Assembly (NCBI GenBank): GCA_030142905.1
Contig: JASJOG010000428.1
Span: 62,001 to 126,000, forward strand
Direction: 5' to 3'
Source: Heliopora coerulea
Lineage: Eukaryota; Cnidaria; Anthozoa; Scleralcyonacea; Helioporidae
Length of the DNA: 64,000 nucleotides
Shown one piece after another: positions 33,465 to 44,340 of the stretch (its first letter is position 1; every line of letters begins with the position of its first letter). The translations under genes and the position numbers were made by a program. Under the pieces are notes generated by a model that searched no databases, was not told the DNA's origin, and saw only the letters and a list, made by a program, of their open reading frames with translations.

Positions 33465-34042
33465 CTCTGTGACTGGAGTAATAATGGTACAGTGGTAGTG
33501 TATGTGTCTCTCACTTCTGTAACTGGGGGGTTGGTGGTACGGTGGTAGTGTATGTGTCTCTTACTTCTGTCGTTGAGATGTTGGTGCCACATTGGGAGTG
33601 CGTGTGTTTCTCGCCTCTGCAACTGGGTTGTTCGTGATACGATTGTAGTGCATGTGCTTCTCACCTCTGTAACTGGGGTGTTGATGGCACAGTGGTGGTG
33701 TGTGTGTCTCTCACCTCTGCAACTGAAATGTCCGTGGCACAGTGGTAGTCTGTGTTTTACTTACCTTTTTAGCTGGAGTGCTGACTGCGCAGTGGTAGTG
33801 TATGTGTCTCTAACCTGTAACTGGAGTGTTCATGGCACAGTGGTAGTCTATGTATCTCTCTTCTCTGTAACTGGCGTGCTGACGGCGCAGTGGTAGTGTA
33901 TATCTCTCTCACTTCTTTAACTGGAATGTTGGTGGCGCAGTGGTAGTGCACGTGTCCCTCACCTCTTAGACTGGGATATTGTTGGTAAAGCAGTAGTGCA
34001 TGTGTCTGTCACCACTGTGACTGTGGTGGTGGTGGCACAGTG
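33465..34042 (+). repeat. Minisatellite of about 58-bp units derived from a SINE head
   Basis: About ten units share AACTGGGGTGTTGGTGGCAC followed by AGTGGTAGTGTATGTGTCTC and TCACCTCTGT. The unit matches the single SINE head at 32553-32600. Each unit carries TGGCACAGTGGTAG, close to a pol III A box. The array lies in the last visible intron of the aminopeptidase pseudogene. ORFs in it on either strand are repeat artefacts. Confidence 0.85.
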
Positions 34043-34447
34043 TGTACCATTTATATTCTGACCTAGCATATATATTTTATTAAAACAGGTATGGCGAAGG
34101 TTTTGGCTTTGCAATAAACTCTTTTGTAAATGGAGCGGCCTCTGCTTTCAGTACCTTGGTAACTTGAAGAGATATGATTCATCCACATTATCGTCATCAT
34201 CACCATAATCATAATCATCATCAGTGTCATTGTCATTTTCATTGTAACGTTGTAATTCGGTTTTCAAAACTATTCAAAAGGCTGGGTATGCTTTAAATTT
34301 TTCGGTAAAGAGAGTCATCCTGAAAACTCAAGATTTGAGCCATAAATTTAGTGAAAAAGTTTGTAACAGTGATATTTCGACTCTATTTCAAAGTCATCAT
34401 CAGTCAGAATGTTCATTAAAACAAGGAAAACAATACCTTGAGATGAT

Positions 34448-34530
34448 AGATGAACGATCGTCAAGCTCTGTCCTCAGAAAAACGATTTGTGAGCCCCAGA
34501 CGGGGATCCAACCTGCAACCTTCTGAATAA
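34448..34530 (-). repeat. tRNA-derived SINE, half copy (3' half)
   Basis: The minus strand reads TTCAGAAGGTTGCAGGTTGG, then CCCCGTCTGGGGCTCA and a tail GAGCTTGACGATCGTTCATC. This matches the 3' half of copy 1 (450-525). Confidence 0.65.
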
Positions 34531-34599
34531 CTCATGATATAACCCATCATAAATATTATATAACCCATATGTTATATCATTATTAACATATAGTGGCTT

Positions 34600-34700
34600 C
34601 CGCTTAGGTCGCACATATGTCGAACTTGCACCTTAGCTCACCATCTGAGTCTAAGTAGCTCAGTGGTTAGAGCGTCTCATCGGTCTTCGTAATGGTTAAA
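34600..34700 (+). repeat. tRNA-derived SINE, half copy (5' half)
   Basis: TTGCACCTTAGCTCACCATC then TGAGTCTAAGTAGCTCAGTG and GTTAGAGCG match the 5' half of copy 1 (385-435). With the oppositely oriented 3' half at 34448-34530 it looks like one SINE broken by an inversion. Confidence 0.65.
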
Positions 34701-36129
34701 AGAGGCATATCAGATTGAATGCGACAAGATAAATTCCATATCTCCAAGCGCCCATGTATTATATTTCCTCTTTGCCTCAAAGTAAACTAATGGTATTTCA
34801 TTTAAAAAGGTGAAATTTCAGAGGTATAACAGGAAAAATTTTATAGTCATAAAATATCAAAATCATCTTGAGCGTTTTTGCTTCACTCCACCTCCGTAGC
34901 CTTACTATAAAATCTCTATAATGGTTTCCATCTTTTGCGAATTTTAATGTTAACTGGAATAAAACGAAGCCATGAAAGTGATCAATCACGTACGGAAGGA
35001 GAGCCAGCAGCAAGAAAAAAGACGAAACTGGTTAGTCCAGATGAAAAAAGAAAAATAAAGGGGAAACAGCTCCCTCAAGCTCTTTATAAACCTTTGGTTT
35101 ATAACATGTAATGTGCCTCAGAGAGAACTGAAAGTCCTGAAGTAGTGAAGCTGAATTTGAAAAATTAGTATATTCTTCTGGAGTTTTGCCTCTCTTAGAA
35201 ATTCTGTTGTCTCGCTTACAGACTAGGATGTCTGGCGCCACCTCTGTTTCTTCGACAAGAATCATGTCATGAACAACCAACTACTTCAGTGAAACTGGTA
35301 AGAGTGACAGAAATCAAGACATGCACACCCGAACAATGCCAGAGAAAGCAATGAAAGTAATACAACCATCAAGACCCGATCAGTGCCAGAGAAAGGAATG
35401 AATACCAATCAAATCATCAAGATCGGAAAAATACCCAAAAAGCCTATGACGGGAAGGGAACCATCGAAAGTGAACAGTTGCAGATAACACAATGACAGCA
35501 GTTAATCCAGACTTAACAAAAGCCAGGAGGTTTCGTTGCAGCAATCAAACTATCTTGAGTTCTTGACCCAACAAATAGTCAATAATGCAATGCCAGTTAT
35601 CGGCTATCAAAAGCCAACGAAGAGCAAGGACTATAGTAACAGTAATTGAAGTTTTTAATGTGACGCATAATGTAATAATTGGAGCGGAAAATATGATGTT
35701 ATTTATTTTTATTGCAGTCATCAATAAACGTTAGATTTGGTAAGTGCTGAAATAATAGAATTAAAGCGTGGCAATATCTTTAAACTTTTTCAATGAATTT
35801 ATTGGTATAATTATTTGATGAAAGCGTTTCTTACTTAAATTTTTGTATACATCGTAATTGACGTTTACAGTTAGGAGCTCAAGTGTGGTCGAACGAGTTT
35901 GCTTTTTACGAATCTCCTTCTCCAAAGCGAACCTTCTGATATCTAATTGACCGAAGTTGAAACTTCAACGCATTTCTTTCGGCACCAAACAAGCTGTTAT
36001 AGAATTTTGAAAACGGATACTAAGAGGGTTTCTTTTAAAAAAAAGTTTAGAACTGCACTGAGTCTTTTCCCCAAACTTATGAACGGTGGTATTTCGTACG
36101 AAAGGCATGGAATAAGTGACTGAATTGAG
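34701..36129. other. No gene recognised
   Basis: Remaining exons of the aminopeptidase C-terminus would be expected here but none is readable. Short ORFs lack motifs. Confidence 0.4.
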
Positions 36130-36137
36130 ACCGGTAA

Positions 36138-36410
36138 TATATATATATACATATATATATATACAAATCGGATCACAGAATTAGATAACTTGTTTAAAAC
36201 ATTTAATCGCTACTCAATAATTAAATAAGCCGAGTAAATGTGACAGAAGTGTCACAGATATGGCATGGATATCTATAGCGCTCAATATCATAATAGGCAG
36301 AGCGAAAACGCAAATCAAGGACAAATTTTTGTTTGCTGTCGCTACTCTGAGTTTCACGCGCTTAGGCGATCATCAGGCAACTGACAGATCATTTCTTTAT
36401 TCATACCCTT
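36138..36410 (-). mobile_element. Solo terminal region of the PLE-4 family
   Basis: A TA tract (36138-36170) and the following sequence match the terminal region beside PLE-4 at 44.17-44.37 kb (minus) and 56.68-56.77 kb (plus). Shared words include GTCGCTACTCTGAGTTTCAC and GGCAACTGACAGAT. No nuclease or reverse transcriptase is adjacent. Confidence 0.6.
36334..36386 (-). ncRNA. Hammerhead-like motif, PLE-4 family, solo copy
   Basis: Minus strand: GTTGC, CTGATGA (36376-36370), a short CGC/GCG stem with extra bases, GAAAC (36355-36351), CTCAGAG, then TA and GCGAC. GTTGC pairs with GCGAC to form a 5-bp stem I. Stem II is imperfect. The other two copies are at 44290-44340 and 56701-56752. Confidence 0.45.
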
Positions 36411-36485
36411 AAACCACAGTGTTATGTTAGGTGGTGTTTTGTTTAGTGTCGGCACCTGGTGAGAAGTTCTGATCTACTGTTTAGG

Positions 36486-36563
36486 AGATTATTCTTACGT
36501 CCCTTCGTTATTATGGAAAAATTTGAGGAAAAATTGATAACGAAGGGACGTAAGAATAATCTC
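36486..36563. repeat. Perfect hairpin with 27-bp arms
   Basis: GAGATTATTCTTACGTCCCT followed by TCGTTAT is mirrored exactly by ATAACGAAGGGACGTAAGAA then TAATCTC, with a loop of about 25 bases. It may be a tiny foldback insertion. Confidence 0.75.
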
Positions 36564-36670
36564 ATAAGGAAATAATCTAATAAAGAAAAGTGCTAATATG
36601 TTTCTGAATATTCTCTTCACTGAATTGGTGTGCCTTCCTCATAAATAGTGAACTCGTGGCCATGCTCTTG

Positions 36671-37470
36671 GCAACGGCCTCTGTAGCTCAGGCCCCGTCC
36701 ACACGTATACGGATTCGTTTGAAAACGCAACGTTTTCTTTGCGGATTCGCCTTCTGTCCACACGTATCCGGCAAATACGCTCACCGAAAACGCAACTTTT
36801 TGAAAACGGTGTCCAGAGTGGAAACTTTTGAAAACGCAACGTTAGCGTTTTCGTGTGGACCCATGAAAACGGAACCTTTTGAAAACGATGACGTAATAGT
36901 CTCGAATCCAGTCCGTCCACGTGCATCGGTGCATTGGTAAATTAAAAGTGGCGGACAGACAAGCTGTTTTTTTCGATATTAATCGGGCTTATTTCAAGCC
37001 TTATCGCATATGTTCAGTTAAATATTGCGATGTTAAGTTTTCAGGTTGATTATGCAAGGAAGTGAATGAACATAAAGCTTCTTTCATTGCCAGTCGCAAA
37101 AATTGGGACAGTGCAACGCTTAAACAGGCGTCAAGAACGATCTCGACGATTCTGGGTTAGACTTGGACGAACAAGTGCTTGGTGGGCTAGTTTCGTCAAC
37201 GACATAGTTGGCCCAGAGGAGTGGAATATAATAATATGTAATAGCGCATACTCAGTAAGTGATTCTAGCGTTTTCGGTCGTTTTAGCGTATTCGAGTGGA
37301 CGGTGGAAAACGATTTAGATGCGGTACGTGTGGACGCAGATTTTTTTGAAAACGGAAAAAATGTTTGCGTTTTCAAACGAATCCGTATACGTGTGGACGG
37401 GGCCTCAGTTGGCAGTGCATCGCACTAGATTCGCGGGTTTGATTCCCAGCCTGAAGGCCAAAAGTTGCAT
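36671..37470 (+). repeat. tRNA-like SINE interrupted by a MITE
   Basis: GGCCTCTGTAGCTCA (36676-36690) and TCAGTTGGCAGTGCATCGCA to AGCCTGAAGGCC (37405-37460) join, after removing one TCA, into a tRNA-like unit. It has an acceptor stem GGCCTC/GAAGGCC, a D-arm A box and GGGTTTGATTCCC as T arm. The 714-bp MITE separates the two promoter halves. Confidence 0.7.
36691..37404. mobile_element. PIF/Harbinger-type MITE (714 bp), 3-bp target duplication TCA
   Basis: The left terminus GGCCCCGTCCACACGTATAC and the right terminus GTATACGTGTGGACGGGGCC are perfect inverses. The repeat continues inward through GGATTCGTTTGAAAACG-type sequence. TCA flanks both ends (36688-36690 and 37405-37407). A three-base duplication suggests PIF/Harbinger. 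ORFs inside consist of the inverted GAAAACG-rich arms and are not genes. Confidence 0.85.
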
Positions 37471-38390
37471 TTTCGCAACAGGTCCCAGTGGGGTCTTAAG
37501 AAGTCGAGGTTTCGAGGCACTCGATAATTCCTTCAAGTATTTGTTAACTTATATATATATATATGACTTACTGGTTTAACTTGTATGGTTTAGGCTATAT
37601 GAGGCTTTACGAATATCCTATTACTGCTTCCATTCGATGATCTTTTGCACAAACAAGCTGAAAATTACGTAATTTAGAACTAGTCAGTTTTCCTAGAACT
37701 GCACAAATCAATTTAGAACTGCACATTTAGTGTAGAACTGCAGGTTAAAAAACGTTGCTAAGAGGTTCTGTGTTTAAAGGAGCATGTTCTGACATCCAGG
37801 TTGCAGAATTCCAGTTACAACTGGTCAATATCTAGTAAAATATAGATCACATTATGAAGTATTTGGCTCCCTTCGTACCAGACACAAACCAGCACGCACA
37901 GAGTATACAGAGTATTCACTCGCGGAGGTTGAAAAAGTTGACTCTCAAGAGAGGGTGTCCGTGATACTGCTGACAACCTGCCATATAAACAAGGTATATG
38001 CATAATCTTCAGAAGAAATGGTGAAGGGGTGCTACATCTCCCGTCAGCAGAAATAGAAAATGAAACTGAAAAATTCGTACCGCATTTAATTACATCTTGA
38101 TGACAGAAGCTTTATCGTTACATCTTGACCTTTCGACCCAAGCTTTGGAGGCTGTCGCGATTTAACTGTCGAAACATCGAACACAAAACAGTTTGATAAA
38201 AGTTAGCAGATAAAATTATTTCGGATGCACGCTATTTTGTGATAAAGAAAAGTTCGTATTGTTAAAACGCAGGTCAATAGGCGTAACGTAGTTTTGTTTG
38301 TTTGTTATAAATTAGTCAAACGACACTCGCCGTTTATACTGACAGGTAAAGGAATGTGAATTAATTAGGTTTTGGCATGGCAGGATAAAT
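37471..38390. other. No gene recognised
   Basis: A short TA tract lies at 37549-37564. Nothing else is recognised. Confidence 0.4.
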
Positions 38391-38392
38391 AA

Positions 38393-38580
38393 TCAGGGAC
38401 GGCGGAGCGGAATTACGAGTGGGGGGGGGGGGCTTGAGATAAAAATACAGCATTTTGTATGCTTCTCTGGGAAATTACACAACAAGTGTTTTAAAGCGTA
38501 GTTGTTTCAACATTACATTTGGAAAAAAGTGGGGGGGGGGGGCTACAGGCCCTGCAGCCCTCCGGCTCCGCCGTCCCTGA
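38393..38580. mobile_element. Short nonautonomous terminal-inverted-repeat element
   Basis: TCAGGGACGGCGGAGC at the left and GGCTCCGCCGTCCCTGA at the right are inverted. Two G-runs of 12 lie inside. TAA flanks both ends, compatible with a 3-bp duplication; an 8-bp duplication is not seen. Superfamily uncertain. Confidence 0.7.
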
Positions 38581-41350
38581 TAATTGTAGTAAAGTATTGA
38601 GTTACCAACTGTAAACATTTAACTTAAGCCCATGCTTTTATCGCCGTTTATTTGAGCATAGACAGAAGTTAGACTTGACGGTCAAAGTAAAGTAAGTTTT
38701 CGAAGTGAAGTTTTGTTTTAGAAGCGAAGCAGGTGAGCTTTTAATCAGCCAACAAGTTGGGAACATTCATCCATTTATCGAAGCAGATGGTAGAGAGAAC
38801 ATATGAGAGAGGTAAGTTAAGAAGCATATTTATGACAGGAGAATCGTTGAGACGTTTATGGCGTCTTTAAGAGGATTGAAGGTGAAACTTTGCTTGAATA
38901 TGAATCCACGACTCACTTTTCAATACCTTGAGTATTTTGGCAAATCATTAATTTGAAAATCTTTGCTCACTATGACAGCAAGTTTTGCAAGCTGTCGTAT
39001 GTTTGCGGTTCAAGGTTGTCTTACGCCATATCTTCCGCTTTCGTTTTGAACTTTGCTAAAGAATTAGTTATAGCGGCCTCGATGACTTGATAACATTTGA
39101 GCTATTTAATGGGCTACTGAATACAAAATGACCGAAGCTTGATGAAGGTAAGTCGTAGATCAAGCCAGCATGGAAATCGCTGCAAGTTATGACGTGCATC
39201 TAGTTGCGCTGGCTTGAAGCAAGTTCGTGTGGGATTCAAATATTTGTCGATTGTTTCGCTTGCTTTTGGTCGCCAATGCTAGCGGTTCAAGTTAATTTCT
39301 TTAGAAACTACATCCCTCCCAGAGACATTCACCTTCTATGTAAACTTTTCTGGTTGGGCTCGCGTCAACGATCTCCATACACGGACATTGGTTTGTAATA
39401 ATTTGCAGTTTTATTTGGCTCAGGTTTAGCTATTTCGGCTGACCCTTTTCTAAGCATAACCTCCAGATATCAACATGAATACCGTTGGAAACTTACACTA
39501 CAAAGAAGGAAAAGGCACAAGAACGTCGAAACTGTACAACATTAGAGGCATTGCTCTTCTAACGTGGAAAGTGTCATTTCCTTTTAACAAAACACGTTCT
39601 TCTCAGTGAGAAAACTTGATCAAATAGTATATATTCTGAGATGCTCTGATCGTGTTCAAAAGTGCCCCTGTACTTTGGTGCCCCAACTTAAAATTGGTTC
39701 ATTTACTCCTGAAAAGATATTAGGGTGGGATGATTGGTGTCCATAAGACAAAGTTTAAAAAATTAATGAAATATGAATCCTTTGTAATTTTATCTGCTAT
39801 GCTCGCAAATCACTATGTGCGTGATGTTTTGAAAGTTCAATTTACGTTTGTGATTGGAAAGTATTTGGTAAGGTCTCACACAAACCAGTGTGTCTCTGGG
39901 TAGAGTGAGATATACACTTCTAACTCCGTTTCCTTATATCTAATTCACACCAGCGGAACAAAATCTTCTCATTTTATAAATAGTTTAAATTAAACGCAAG
40001 CATTCGGCAAACTTTTGCTTGTACAAGTGTACTAAAGTAGCGTGCGATGACCACCTCAGTCGTGTTTTCAAAGCCCAGGTTGGCCAATGTGCTGTGACGT
40101 GAGGGATTCAAATTTAGAGTTGCAATCAATGCGCGACTGCGGCTTTATCCATAGTGATCTTTTAGAACCATCAGTTGATGGATTCATGTTGGAGTCAGAG
40201 TTACCCCAGGTTTAAATCGTAACTCAAAGAAGACTGTGCCAAGAATATTCTGAAATGAATGGAATTCTATGGGCAAATTGATCAGATTTGTTGTAGAACA
40301 GATTGTAATGATGACTTGATGAACGAAGTACACAGTGGTCTGATTTCTATTAGCCAATCAGAGTACACAATCCAATATCACCAACCAATGCAATTGCTTT
40401 GTTTTCAATTGTGCAGATCAGAGATCACGGATTGTCAATACCCTAAAAATTTTACCCTAAAAATTCCCCTAGAAGTAAGACAACTAAAAAACATTCTGCA
40501 TTTTAGTCCCTCTGAGACTGATCCCGAAGTATTCTATTACTTTTTGTGTGATATTTCTCAAAATGACGGGACCAGTTCTGTGAAATTTAGCGGGTACAAC
40601 CTTCCAGTGCCTCCTTGGCCAAGCTGCTGACAAAACCAGGAAACGTAATCGAGTCATTAGAGCGATTGGCTGGGATGGTACTTATCTTTCAATCCTAACG
40701 GCAATTCCGGTGTCAGCTTTAAGCAAAATGAACAAACTCTGTGTTGCTTGACCTTTTAATGTTTACATCGAGCGGTGGATATGAAATATAAATCGCACTA
40801 CCGGGAGGTCGAACTGAACTCTGCAATTATAAAGTAAAACGAAGTGATTTGAGAATCGAGTATGAATTACGTGATCAATAATGAAGTTCGATACACCAAC
40901 AAGCAACACGATTTATGGAGTAATTGGAAATAAAAGAACATATTAACAAATCCTCAGCAAACCATTTAAGAACGAAATGTTTTATAGCCAGCCAAGCCAA
41001 AGTTAAATCTTCCTATGACCCCCATGTCAAAATATCAGTATTTGGTTGAATAATCCGATGGACATTCGTGGGATTTCGGAGACTATATGTGGGTCTGGCC
41101 AGCGACAACGTGCCGTGTAAACTTGAGGGGGATTAAAATTCCGTAAGTTTATTGGCATTGCGCAAAGGAATACGAATATTTACAAAAAATTTTTTTTTAA
41201 AAAGGTAGCATAATCCAGGACAGCCATTGAAGTCAGTTTTCTGTATACCAACGCTAACAAGACATTCGTAGGAAAGTGCGCGCCTATTTGTTTTCCCTAT
41301 TTCATTTATCTCTCGACCGCACCACTTCCACTGATCAAGTGGGATCCAAT
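38581..41350. other. Mostly unannotated; one unassigned ORF at 40259-40630
   Basis: The only long frame is the 123-codon ORF at 40259-40630 (plus). It contains LCRSEITDCQYPKNFTLKIP and ends NLPVPPWPSC, with no recognised domain. It could be chance or a relic. Nothing else is supported. Confidence 0.25.
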
Positions 41351-41678
41351 TAAGTAATCACAGTTTTTTAAATACCTAGATACCATAGTGATTGGTATTT
41401 TAAGATAAAGTAGGAGATGATGAAGAGTAATATACGCTTTAAAGAGGTATACACAGTTACCAAAGACTGTTGGATAGTTTAGTTCTTAAAAGAACTGTAT
41501 GAAACTTAAAGAGGTAAAATTCTACGTAAAGAATAAGCCTAATGAATTAGAAAAAAAGCACGATGCATTTCGGCAGACCACTTATCAAGTGCTATACGTC
41601 TGCTAATTAAAGAAACATATCACCTGCTTATATAGTCTGAAGAAAACTGATGCATCGACCCAACAGTATGTGGGAGGG

Positions 41679-42665
41679 TCAAAATAGGCATAGTTGGAAA
41701 ACAAATTCCTTTTGCCGGCACACATCAGGATCATTAAGTTTTATGTAAATGGCTTCCATCACCTTCAATTGAAAGGCGGAACGGCATTTGTAAAGAATTC
41801 TAAAATTATCGTCTGAGTAGTTTTCGCCGCAAGACTTGTTGGACAAAAGATGTTTGCCAACAGCTGAGTCGCAACTGGTGAATTGACTGGAACGGCATAG
41901 TCGTTCTGGTTGTTGACGTGATGGCTGAGTTTTATTTCTAATGACGCTTGGAACATGTTGTTTGATCCTATCACCCAGTCTCTGATTAGTTCTAGCCACA
42001 TAGCGAGATCCACATTCGCATTTAAATTCGTAAATAACACAGCTAGATGAAGAAGCAGGTAGAGACTCTTTGTGAGTGGGTGGGAGGATAGTTTTCGTCG
42101 AAAAAATGTCAACTAATCTAGCAACAAAAAATGTTTGCTCAGTAATTAGCTTGATCGATTGTCCAAAAGTTTCGGAAATTTGTCCTATCCATGGAAGTTT
42201 TAAATAGACTGCACATTTAGTGGGTCCAATTGGTTTGTCTTTTTCACTTTGATTAAAAGCCCTATCAAGTATACTTTCTGGGTAGCCATTAGATAAAAAT
42301 ATAGATTCCAACTTGTCAAGATCACTTTGAAGAAATTTCTTAGATGCAATCTTATGAGTACGGTCAATTAAACATTTAATCAAGGAGATATTTTGCTTTC
42401 TAGCACTGAAGGAATCAAATCTTGTGTACAGGCCGGTAAAAATCGGTTTCCCGTAAACACTTATCAAGAAAGCCGTGTCCTCTTTGTGCACTAGTACGTC
42501 GAGGAAAGGAAGTTTATTAACTTTCTCACACTCACAAGTAAATTTTAATGAAGGGTGAATTTTGTTGAGAGTATCTAGAAAGGCATTGGTTGCACTGTAG
42601 CCATTAAATATTGCGAAAGTGTCATCTACATAGCGTTTGTACCACTCCGGTAGTTCGTGCGACAT
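41679..42665 (-). pseudogene. PLE-2 reverse transcriptase/GIY-YIG protein, N-truncated (left arm plus loop)
   Basis: The 328-codon open frame is uninterrupted but begins inside the reverse transcriptase palm. YKRYVDDTFAIFNG holds the catalytic YVDD near residue 12. LPFLDVLVHKE, SVYGKPIFTGLYTRFDSFS and the thumb ESIFLSNGYPESILDRAFNQ follow. The GIY-YIG domain is CVIYEFKCECGSRYVARTNQ then DRIKQHVPSVIR (about residues 213-245). YVG is altered to YVA, which may weaken the nuclease. The C-terminal segment MEAIYIKLNDPDVCRQKEFV closes the protein. PLE proteins copy RNA at broken or telomeric DNA ends, or at nicks. The missing N-terminal fingers make this copy inactive alone. Confidence 0.8.
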
Positions 42666-42699
42666 AGATTGAAACAGTGCTAGAAAGCAAAATATCTCC

Positions 42700-43404
42700 T
42701 TGATTAAATGTTTAATTGACCGTACTCATAAGATTGCATCTAAGAAATTTCTTCAAAGTGATCTTGACAAGTTGGAATCTATATTTTTATCTAATGGCTA
42801 CCCAGAAAGTATACTTGATAGGGCTTTTAATCAAAGTGAAAAAGACAAACCAATTGGACCCACTAAATGTGCAGTCTATTTAAAACTTCCATGGATAGGA
42901 CAAATTTCCGAAACTTTTGGACAATCGATCAAGCTAATTACTGAGCAAACATTTTTTGTTGCTAGATTAGTTGACATTTTTTCGACGAAAACTATCCTCC
43001 CACCCACTCACAAAGAGTCTCTACCTGCTTCTTCATCTAGCTGTGTTATTTACGAATTTAAATGCGAATGTGGATCTCGCTATGTGGCTAGAACTAATCA
43101 GAGACTGGGTGATAGGATCAAACAACATGTTCCAAGCGTCATTAGAAATAAAACTCAGCCATCACGTCAACAACCAGAACGACTATGCCGTTCCAGTCAA
43201 TTCACCAGTTGCGACTCAGCTGTTGGCAAACATCTTTTGTCCAACAAGTCTTGCGGCGAAAACTACTCAGACGATAATTTTAGAATTCTTTACAAATGCC
43301 GTTCCGCCTTTCAATTGAAGGTGATGGAAGCCATTTACATAAAACTTAATGATCCTGATGTGTGCCGGCAAAAGGAATTTGTTTTCCAACTATGCCTATT
43401 TTGA
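42700..43404 (+). pseudogene. PLE-2 thumb and GIY-YIG nuclease, mirror copy
   Basis: The 234-codon frame is identical to the last 234 residues of the minus-strand copy (IKCLIDRTHKIASKKFLQSD through to QLCLF), with the same YVA change. It lacks YVDD altogether. The identity of the two arms shows that the dimer is young or is being homogenised. Confidence 0.8.
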
Positions 43405-43489
43405 CCCTCCCACATACTGTTGGGTCGATGCATCAGTTTTCTTCAGACTATATAAGCAGGTGATATGTTTCTTTAATTAGCAGACGTAT

Positions 43490-43535
43490 AGCACTTGATA
43501 AGTGGTCTGCCGAAATGCATCGTGCTTTTTTTCTA
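43490..43535 (+). ncRNA. Degenerate hammerhead-like core of PLE-2 (right arm; mirror at 41548-41593)
   Basis: AGCAC pairs with GTGCT as a 5-bp stem I. The core reads TTGATAA in place of CTGATGA and is followed by GAAA, TGCA and TC. Stem II is not well paired. Its place downstream of the nuclease agrees with PLE terminal hammerheads. Confidence 0.3.
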
Positions 43536-44036
43536 ATTCATTAGGCTTATTCTTTACGTAGAATTTTACCTCTTTAAGTTTCATACAGTTCTTTTAAGAA
43601 CTAAACTATCCAACAGTCTTTGGTAACTGTGTATACCTCTTTAAAGCGTATATTACTCTTCATCATCTCCTACTTTATCTTAAAATACCAATCACTATGG
43701 TATCTACGTATTTAAAAACTGTGTTTAAATTTGTTACCACGACAAAATCGCTCTTTAATTAAGTATTCATTAGTTTTTTCGCATATTTTGACAGGCATAA
43801 ACCTGAATATATCCCATCATTCATTTCTTAACCAAATCCCCTTACCTCTTTAGTAATTTAACTGAAAATTCAACATAACCACTCACAAATAAGCTATCGT
43901 GTAATCGTTCCCTAACTTGGCATTCATCCGCAGTCAGTGACAAAGCAATCGAGGAACTGCTAGTAACAACTAAAAATTAATTAACAATAATACCCTTCTC
44001 CCATTTAGACTGTAGCTTCATCCAAGTTTTCGTTTA

Positions 44037-44040
<4 letters not shown>

Positions 44041-44077
<37 letters not shown>

Positions 44078-44092
44078 TATATTATATTTTAG
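44041..44092. repeat. (TA)n microsatellite at the outer edge of PLE-4
   Basis: A TA run followed by TATTA units. TA-rich tracts also adjoin the other PLE-4 terminal regions (36.14 and 56.77 kb). Confidence 0.9.
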
Positions 44093-44289
44093 TTAGCACC
44101 TGAAAAGCTTCAATAAAAGCGAAAACGTTTGTGCGAAATGGGTGGTTAATATATTTATAGTCTCCGTCGTTACCACAATATAGATCCAACAAAATGTAAC
44201 CGGAAAGCTACACAAGTGACTTGAATATATAGAGCGCTTGATACCATTACAGGTAGAGCCAAAATGACACAAATAGAGACAAATGTTTA

Positions 44290-44340
44290 GCTGTCGCTAC
44301 TGTGAGTTTCACGCGCTCTGGCCATCATTAGGCAACTGAC
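44290..44340 (-). ncRNA. Hammerhead-like motif, PLE-4 left end (core mutated)
   Basis: The core reads CTAATGA in place of CTGATGA. The GAAAC box and the flanking GTTGC/GCGAC stem I are kept. It is probably inactive. Confidence 0.4.

Larger units (their letters stand above)
31095..34158 (+). pseudogene. M1 aminopeptidase (aminopeptidase N-like) pseudogene, C-terminal ERAP1_C part, six exons
   Basis: Six exons bounded by GT/AG sites fit the C-terminal domain of M1 aminopeptidases, in order. 31095-31249: EEGFVPWSAAYDSIEGLTKI. 31449-31522: RPNLDRLGLENNGTHLER. 32026-32134: SVACSAKNETCMKKTKDYFD. 32869-33039: QYGEKEWDIAFKRLQRTNVA then YGLAGTLGPWLISR. 33197-33340: TQDTATVVSYL and RQFAWNFLKEMWPTI. 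34089-34158: INSFVNGAASAFSTL. Most phases agree across introns. Lesions: a one-base shift near 31140, TAG at 31452-31454, a phase break between exons 2 and 3, and TAA at 33231-33233 and 33273-33275. The peptidase domain with HExxH is not in the window, so the copy is 5' incomplete. M1 enzymes remove N-terminal residues from peptides. Confidence 0.75.
41355..43728. mobile_element. Penelope-like retroelement, inverted dimer (PLE-2)
   Basis: The arms 41355-42405 and 42678-43728 mirror each other about 42541.5 almost without mismatch. The loop (42406-42677) is single-copy and encodes the upstream reverse transcriptase segment with YVDD. Each arm carries the reverse transcriptase thumb, the GIY-YIG nuclease and a 3' terminal region with a degenerate hammerhead-like core. 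Flanking DNA differs on the two sides, and the outermost 30 bases show several differences, which argues against a simple assembly fold-back. Confidence 0.85.

Noticed and set aside
33443..33951. Overlapping ORFs on both strands rich in Cys/Ser/Val or Thr/His
   Set aside because: They are readings through the 58-bp minisatellite; the same unit is translated repeatedly in shifting frames.
36656..37428. ORFs of 94-120 codons on both strands
   Set aside because: They read the mirror arms of the MITE and its GAAAACG repeats; there is no protein-like motif.
41765..42112. 115-codon ORF repeated at 42971-43318
   Set aside because: It is an alternative frame of the PLE-2 nuclease in both arms, with no family features of its own.
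41355..43728. Assembly artefact producing a false palindrome
   Set aside because: The two sides have different flanks, a single-copy loop and several arm differences near the ends. Three other PLE families show the same layout. Long-read spanning would still be the decisive test.
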